A stretch of DNA of 10,410 bases from positions 1-10,410 of the forward strand of contig CAKUXH010000032.1 in NCBI GenBank assembly GCA_934700265.1, in the 5' to 3' direction. Position numbers and translations under genes: made by a program. Origin of the DNA: an uncultured Opitutales bacterium (GTDB lineage: Bacteria > Verrucomicrobiota > Verrucomicrobiia > Opitutales > UBA9783). Positions 6,910-10,410 of this stretch are shown here, one piece after another. The notes beneath the pieces are model-generated. The model worked only from the letters and a program-made list of their open reading frames with translations. It searched no databases and was not told the DNA's origin. The first letter of the stretch is position 1. Every line of letters begins with the position of its first letter.

Positions 6910-7824
6910 TTAAAACAATTGTAAAATAGTTGTGTCTGCAGCGCTTTTTACTTGTAAATTTGCGGCGGTTCTTTTAGCAAGTCCAGCAACCACATTACCA
7001 GGGCCGCATTCTAAGCAAATATCGCTAGAAAGTTCACCACAGTAACGTAAACATTTTTCGAAAAGTACGGTTGAAGTCAGCTGAATTCCTAAAGCTTTAC
7101 GAATTTCTTCAGGATTAGAAATTGGGAGTCCTGTTGTATTTGTAAGGACTTCTAATTTAGGAGCTTGGAAAGGAACATGTTCTAAATAGCTTTCGAATTG
7201 TTTACGAGCTGGTAACATCCAGCGTGAATGATAAGCCCCAGCTACTTTTAATGGAATAGCCATCTTAAAACCACGTTCTTTAGCAACAAATTGTGCTTTT
7301 TCAAGATTTTCTAAAAGGCCAGAAACTACAGTTTGTCCAGGACAGTTTTTATTGGAAACATCCAGATCGAAATCTTGGCAAAGCTTCTGTATTGCTTCAT
7401 CTGTTCCTGCAATTAATGCTAACATACCTGTTGGCTGAAGATCACAAGCTTCTTGCATTAATCGACCACGTTCAGCAACCACTTTCAAGCCAGTTTCGAA
7501 ATCAAAAACATCCGCAGCAGCTAATGCTGTTAATTCACCCAAACTTATTCCAGTGGAAGCAATAATACGATTATTTTCGAAAACGCCTAATTTCTTCAAA
7601 TGGTCAAAGATACTGTATCCAACAACAAACAATGCCGGTTGGCAAATACGTGTTTCTTGCAATATTTCTGCAGGACCATTGAAACATAAATCGCCTAATT
7701 TAAAAGGTAAAATTTTGTTCGAGACATTAAAATAATGTTTTACTGTATCACTAAAATCGTACCAGGATTTCCCCATGCCTACGACTTGAGCCCCTTGACC
7801 AGGGAATAAAAGAATGATATTCAT
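6910..7824 (-). CDS. fabD: Malonyl-CoA:ACP transacylase (FabD)
   Basis: Moves malonyl from CoA to acyl carrier protein, supplying type II fatty-acid synthesis. 304 residues, usual length. PGQGAQ (8-13) forms the oxyanion part, nucleophile Ser94 lies in GISLGE (92-97), carboxylate-binding Arg119 in AERGRLMQEA, and catalytic His199 in VAGAYHSRWM. NKNCPGQTVVSG (158-169) and the C-terminal ECGPGNVVAGL are also typical. The residue before the nucleophile is Ile where most FabD have His; chlamydial FabD, as I remember, has Leu here, so this fits a PVC lineage and need not impair the enzyme. It follows the phosphofructokinase-like gene by 7 nt and has no Shine-Dalgarno. No other fab gene is nearby. 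Confidence 0.96.
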   Translation of the reverse strand: MNIILLFPGQGAQVVGMGKSWYDFSDTVKHYFNVSNKILPFKLGDLCFNGPAEILQETRICQPALFVVGYSIFDHLKKLGVFENNRIIASTGISLGELTALAAADVFDFETGLKVVAERGRLMQEACDLQPTGMLALIAGTDEAIQKLCQDFDLDVSNKNCPGQTVVSGLLENLEKAQFVAKERGFKMAIPLKVAGAYHSRWMLPARKQFESYLEHVPFQAPKLEVLTNTTGLPISNPEEIRKALGIQLTSTVLFEKCLRYCGELSSDICLECGPGNVVAGLAKRTAANLQVKSAADTTILQLF

Positions 7825-7831
7825 AGGCTAT

Positions 7832-9013
7832 TTATAATTGAATGAGTTGTGGCAATCCCTTTTCAAAAGTTACATTTACCTCACCTTGGATAAGTGGTAA
7901 TGCGTATTTTACAAGCGAATAATTAACGGACATGGTTTTTTCATCGATCCATTCGCTTGGGAAAAATTTTAGTCCTTCGGCCAAATCATTTAATTCTGAA
8001 AAACTAATTTCATAAGTATTATCTTTTCGTGTTAGTACAGCGACTTTATCGCTTTCACCTTCTTCAATTAATTGCTTAATTGTTTCACGTCCACATGAAA
8101 TTGCTTCGTCAGAATCAGCTTTGGATATAAAATGAGATAAAGGTTGTGTTTCTATTTCACAGATATTTAAGTAAGGAATTACCTCTAAATGATCTTGTAT
8201 TAAGTTGCAAAGGTACGTTCCAACGGAAGGGTTATCAGCTATATCTAAATTTACACCTTCCTCATTAACAAGTTGAGAATGTGTAACAACACAGACAAAG
8301 CCATGCTTTTCAACTTTTCCTTGAATATTTTTTATAAAATTCTCTGCATTGAATGGTTGTTCAGGTAGGCAAATGATATAAGGACTGCTTTCGGCGTCAA
8401 ACAATTTACCATTGCTGTTGTATCCTAAAGTTGAACCTGCAACCAACCAACCATTATTGCCGCCTTCGAGTTCGCAAACACCAATAGAGATATTGGCACT
8501 TTTTAAGAAATTACAAAAAGAAGCCATGTAACTGTTTAAAAATTTCAAATAACTACCATATCCCAAACTATGATCAGTTGTCGGTAATTCATTGTAATTG
8601 GATTGAGGAACAATTAACACCTGTAAATCATATCCTTTTTCTTGTGCAGCTTGGCTTAATTGCTTAACGCATGGAATTGATTCCTGGCTACCGATAACGG
8701 CAATAAAACGAATGTTTTTACGAGATAAAACTTCAATACATTTTTTGAAGTCTTCAGGATTACCACAAAAATCTCCAGATTCGCTTTTTAGAGCATAACC
8801 TTCTGTGGATAATAATAAGTTTGCTCTTTTTTGAGGAATAGCAGCCAAATCAATAAAATTTTCAGAAAGAATACCTTCAAAGCCATTATAAGCTCCAGAA
8901 ACTTCTTCAATATCCTCATAATTCAAAGCTTCAGAAAGCATTCCATATAAAACCGCATTTCCAACAACACTAGGAATACCAGATTGCAAGATCAATAAAT
9001 TTCCTGATTTCAT
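7832..9013 (-). CDS. PPi-phosphofructokinase-like protein, catalytic motifs lost
   Basis: 393 residues aligning end to end, from memory, with the PPi-dependent phosphofructokinases of PVC bacteria. Shared parts are IEEVSGAYNGFEGIL (35-49), TDHSLGYGSYLKF (146-158), SKADSDEAISCG (297-308) and KYALPLIQGEV (369-379). The motifs that do the chemistry are changed. GG(D/N)DS is GSQES (108-112). PKTIDND, which holds the catalytic base, is PQSNYNE (136-142). MGRNAGW is LEGGNNGW (182-189), losing a sugar-phosphate arginine. The late QR site is also gone. The frame is intact and full length, so this is more likely a non-catalytic paralogue, perhaps a regulatory subunit or sensor, than a decaying pseudogene. 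First gene of the operon with fabD, lepA and the exonuclease. No Shine-Dalgarno. Confidence 0.85.
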   Translation of the reverse strand: MKSGNLLILQSGIPSVVGNAVLYGMLSEALNYEDIEEVSGAYNGFEGILSENFIDLAAIPQKRANLLLSTEGYALKSESGDFCGNPEDFKKCIEVLSRKNIRFIAVIGSQESIPCVKQLSQAAQEKGYDLQVLIVPQSNYNELPTTDHSLGYGSYLKFLNSYMASFCNFLKSANISIGVCELEGGNNGWLVAGSTLGYNSNGKLFDAESSPYIICLPEQPFNAENFIKNIQGKVEKHGFVCVVTHSQLVNEEGVNLDIADNPSVGTYLCNLIQDHLEVIPYLNICEIETQPLSHFISKADSDEAISCGRETIKQLIEEGESDKVAVLTRKDNTYEISFSELNDLAEGLKFFPSEWIDEKTMSVNYSLVKYALPLIQGEVNVTFEKGLPQLIQL

Positions 9014-9017
9014 CGTT

Positions 9018-9026
9018 CTTATAACA
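9018..9026 (-). promoter_or_regulatory. Possible extended -10 promoter of the operon
   Basis: On the minus strand TGT plus TATAAG (9023-9018) makes an extended -10 element (TGnTATAAT-like). No -35 box stands at 16-18 nt; a TTGAAA at 9051-9046 is 22 nt away, too far. The start point would fall at about 9011-9013, on the ATG, again implying a leaderless message. Confidence 0.35.
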
Positions 9027-9093
9027 TGTACGAAAGTAGAAAATTTTTCAACATGAAAATGAGAATATCATACATTCTTTTTTTGAATATATC

Positions 9094-9107
9094 TGAGATC
9101 TCTCTCA
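9094..9107. promoter_or_regulatory. Operator-like palindrome between divergent genes
   Basis: TGAGA-TCTC-TCTCA, with the core GAGATCTC (9095-9102) a perfect palindrome. It ends 2 bp before the -35 box of the plus-strand promoter at 9110, a position where an activator or repressor could bind. No second copy was noticed in the window, so the role is open. Confidence 0.3.
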
Positions 9108-9109
9108 TA

Positions 9110-9138
9110 TTGACAAAATTGCAATATAATCATAGAAT
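9110..9138 (+). promoter_or_regulatory. Sigma-70 promoter of the TIM-barrel gene
   Basis: Perfect TTGACA (9110-9115), 17 nt, TAGAAT (9133-9138, five of six consensus bases). Start point near 9145, only about 4 nt before the ATG at 9149. The message would be nearly leaderless, with no room for a ribosome binding site. Confidence 0.7.
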
Positions 9139-9148
9139 AAATTTATAA

Positions 9149-9913
9149 ATGAGCTATCGTATTGGTTTAAAATTGTGGTCAACGAACACAGATTATTATC
9201 TTGAAGAAGCCCGTCGCTTGTATCAAAACGGTGTGTTTGATTATGTTGAGTTATATGTTGTACCAAACACATTGCCAACATTGTCTGCATGGCAAGGATT
9301 AAAAGTTCCTTATATCATTCATAACGCACATTCTGTTCATGGTTTTAATTTATCTAAAGAAGAGAACAGAGATTTTAATCTATCTATTTATCTTCAAACA
9401 AAAATCTTTGCAGATACTTTAAAATGCAAATATATTATATTTCATGGGGGTGAAGATGGTGATTATAGAGAAACAGCAAAACAAATTGCTGCTTTTAATG
9501 AACCGCGTGCATTGCTTGAAAATCTTCCGATGTGTCCTTTGCCTGGTAGTCCTTTGAAACGCTGTTTGGGCGCAACATTTGAAGAAATTGTGTATATAAT
9601 GCAGGAAGCTAAGTGTGGTTTTTGTTTAGATTTTGGACATGCAGTTTGTTCTGCTAATGCTCAAAAAATAGATCCATATGACTTTATCTATCAATTGATG
9701 AAATTAACTCCTAAAATGTTTCACTTATCTGATATAAGTAAAAAATCTGATATTTATGATTCTCATATACATTTTGGCCAAGGAGAGATGGATATAGAAA
9801 AGTTAAAACGAGAAATTTTACCCTCAGAAGATATTGTTTCTATTGAAACAGAAAAAAATAGCCGAACAGATCTTAAAGATTTTGAATCTGATGTTATGTT
9901 TTTAAGAGATTAA
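9149..9913 (+). CDS. TIM-barrel metalloprotein, endonuclease IV/xylose isomerase-like
   Basis: 254 residues, AP-endonuclease family 2 fold. The zinc ligands of E. coli endonuclease IV (Nfo) all have counterparts: His61 (NAHSVHGF), His99 (IIFHGGE), Glu124 (LLENLP), Asp161 and His164 (CLDFGHA), His192 (MFHLSD), Asp204 and His206 (DSHIHFGQGEMD) and Glu233 (SIETEK). A trinuclear metal centre is therefore plausible. It is about 30 residues shorter than Nfo, and I cannot see the DNA-binding loops with certainty. It may be an AP endonuclease or a sugar-phosphate isomerase/epimerase of the same fold; family membership is firm, substrate is not. It has its own good promoter and an SD-less start. Its last 20 nt overlap the convergent gene. 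The start is chosen because the barrel's first strand, YRIGLKLW, follows at once. Confidence 0.85.
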   Translation: MSYRIGLKLWSTNTDYYLEEARRLYQNGVFDYVELYVVPNTLPTLSAWQGLKVPYIIHNAHSVHGFNLSKEENRDFNLSIYLQTKIFADTLKCKYIIFHGGEDGDYRETAKQIAAFNEPRALLENLPMCPLPGSPLKRCLGATFEEIVYIMQEAKCGFCLDFGHAVCSANAQKIDPYDFIYQLMKLTPKMFHLSDISKKSDIYDSHIHFGQGEMDIEKLKREILPSEDIVSIETEKNSRTDLKDFESDVMFLRD

Positions 9914-10410
9914 TATTTAGATTAGATTTTATTTTATCGAAAAATATTTGAGATTTTTGAATAATTAACGATAAGGGCATTATTGGGACATTATGAATAA
10001 ATGTATGAATATAAATTCCACCATTTAAAAGTGGTGAATAGATAAAAGGAACCCCTAGATGGTTTTCATTAGTTAATATAATGCTGCTATTTACATCTTT
10101 TAGTAATTTTATTTCCGAAAATGTTAAGGGTTCAATGTTGCTTGGTAATGGTGTATTGAAAACAATATAAGCGAAATTAGAATCGTCCAAGTAGGCGGTT
10201 CCACCAAGCTCTTTAAGTTCTTGGATGGCTTGCTTGGTAAATGAGCATTTTTTTGTGAGTGCGACCACATGTTGAGTGTTAGGAATTTGATAATGAACAA
10301 GTAAAATATTTTGGTTTGCTAAATTTAGTATTTGTAAAAAATTGGACCGAAAAAATTTTCCTTGGCGTTTAAAGAAAGCTTTTTTGCAGCAAGATTGAGC
10401 GATTTGGTGT
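9894..10410 (-). CDS. Unrecognised protein, 5' end outside window
   Basis: The frame is open from the right edge (first full codon at 10409) to TAA at 9894, giving 171 visible C-terminal residues. A GTG at 10268 could start a 124-residue protein, but the frame continues upstream for 47 codons (HQIAQSCCKKAFFKRQGKF onward) without a stop, so the real start is probably beyond the window. Short hydrophobic strands alternate with charged stretches (NILLVHYQIP, SSIILTN, PIMPLSLIIQ), suggesting a soluble alpha/beta protein and not a membrane protein. There are no cofactor or catalytic motifs I recognise. Its 3' end overlaps the TIM-barrel gene by 20 nt, tail to tail. I assign no function. Confidence 0.6.
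   Translation of the reverse strand, partial: HQIAQSCCKKAFFKRQGKFFRSNFLQILNLANQNILLVHYQIPNTQHVVALTKKCSFTKQAIQELKELGGTAYLDDSNFAYIVFNTPLPSNIEPLTFSEIKLLKDVNSSIILTNENHLGVPFIYSPLLNGGIYIHTFIHNVPIMPLSLIIQKSQIFFDKIKSNLNINLLKT

Noticed and set aside
9110..9130. TTGACA with the perfect TATAAT at 9125-9130
   Set aside because: Spacer is only 9 nt, too short for sigma-70. TAGAAT at 9133 with a 17-nt spacer is the workable -10.
9105..9290. Minus-strand ORF of 61 codons across the TIM-barrel start
   Set aside because: Overlaps the promoter and the first codons of a clear gene and shows no family signal.
10266..10268. GTG as the start of the right-edge gene
   Set aside because: The frame stays open 47 codons upstream to the window edge and no ribosome site precedes the GTG, so the gene is more likely truncated by the window.

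Overview
An AT-rich bacterial chromosomal segment with tightly packed housekeeping genes and one flagellar gene. There is no sign of phage, insertion sequence, CRISPR or RNA gene. Three proteins point to the PVC group, most likely Verrucomicrobiota near the Opitutae: the flagellin (NPADDAGGLAVS and RATNGAQSNRL stretches), LepA (EQLLDSMDLERE...GITIK) and FabD (GISLGE where most bacteria have GHSLGE). This placement comes from remembered family resemblance, not from a search. Base composition, compact spacing and a degenerate glycolytic paralogue would fit a host-associated or streamlined lineage, but that is inference.

Layout from left to right. Bases 1-1714 (minus) encode most of a DNA topoisomerase III, cut by the window edge. 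Its upstream region holds two overlapping A/T palindromes. Bases 1895-2831 (minus) are a self-contained flagellin unit: a sigma-28 promoter with exact TAAA-N15-GCCGAT geometry, a leader of about 68 nt with a 9-bp hairpin and three ANGGA motifs, a strong Shine-Dalgarno, a 265-codon flagellin and a hairpin terminator. Bases 2875-4215 (plus) encode a long coiled-coil protein with a C-terminal LysM domain, transcribed divergently from the flagellin. Bases 4212-9013 (minus) look like a four-gene operon: a PPi-phosphofructokinase-like protein that has lost its catalytic motifs, then fabD, lepA and a stand-alone 5'-3' exonuclease. Gaps inside it are 7 nt, 2 nt and a 1-nt overlap. Bases 9149-9913 (plus) encode an endonuclease IV/xylose-isomerase-type TIM barrel with a full metal site. 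Its end overlaps by 20 nt an unrecognised gene (minus) that runs off the right edge. No gene-free stretch exceeds 300 bases.

The most interesting signals are in the non-coding DNA and in one gene. First, the flagellin leader looks like a CsrA-type translational control region. Second, the flagellin is the only gene in the window with a clear Shine-Dalgarno. The other starts have none, and several predicted promoters lie so close to the start codon that the mRNAs would be leaderless or nearly so. Third, the phosphofructokinase paralogue keeps full length and an open frame but lacks the recognisable catalytic residues, suggesting a maintained pseudoenzyme at the head of a fatty-acid/translation/DNA-repair operon.
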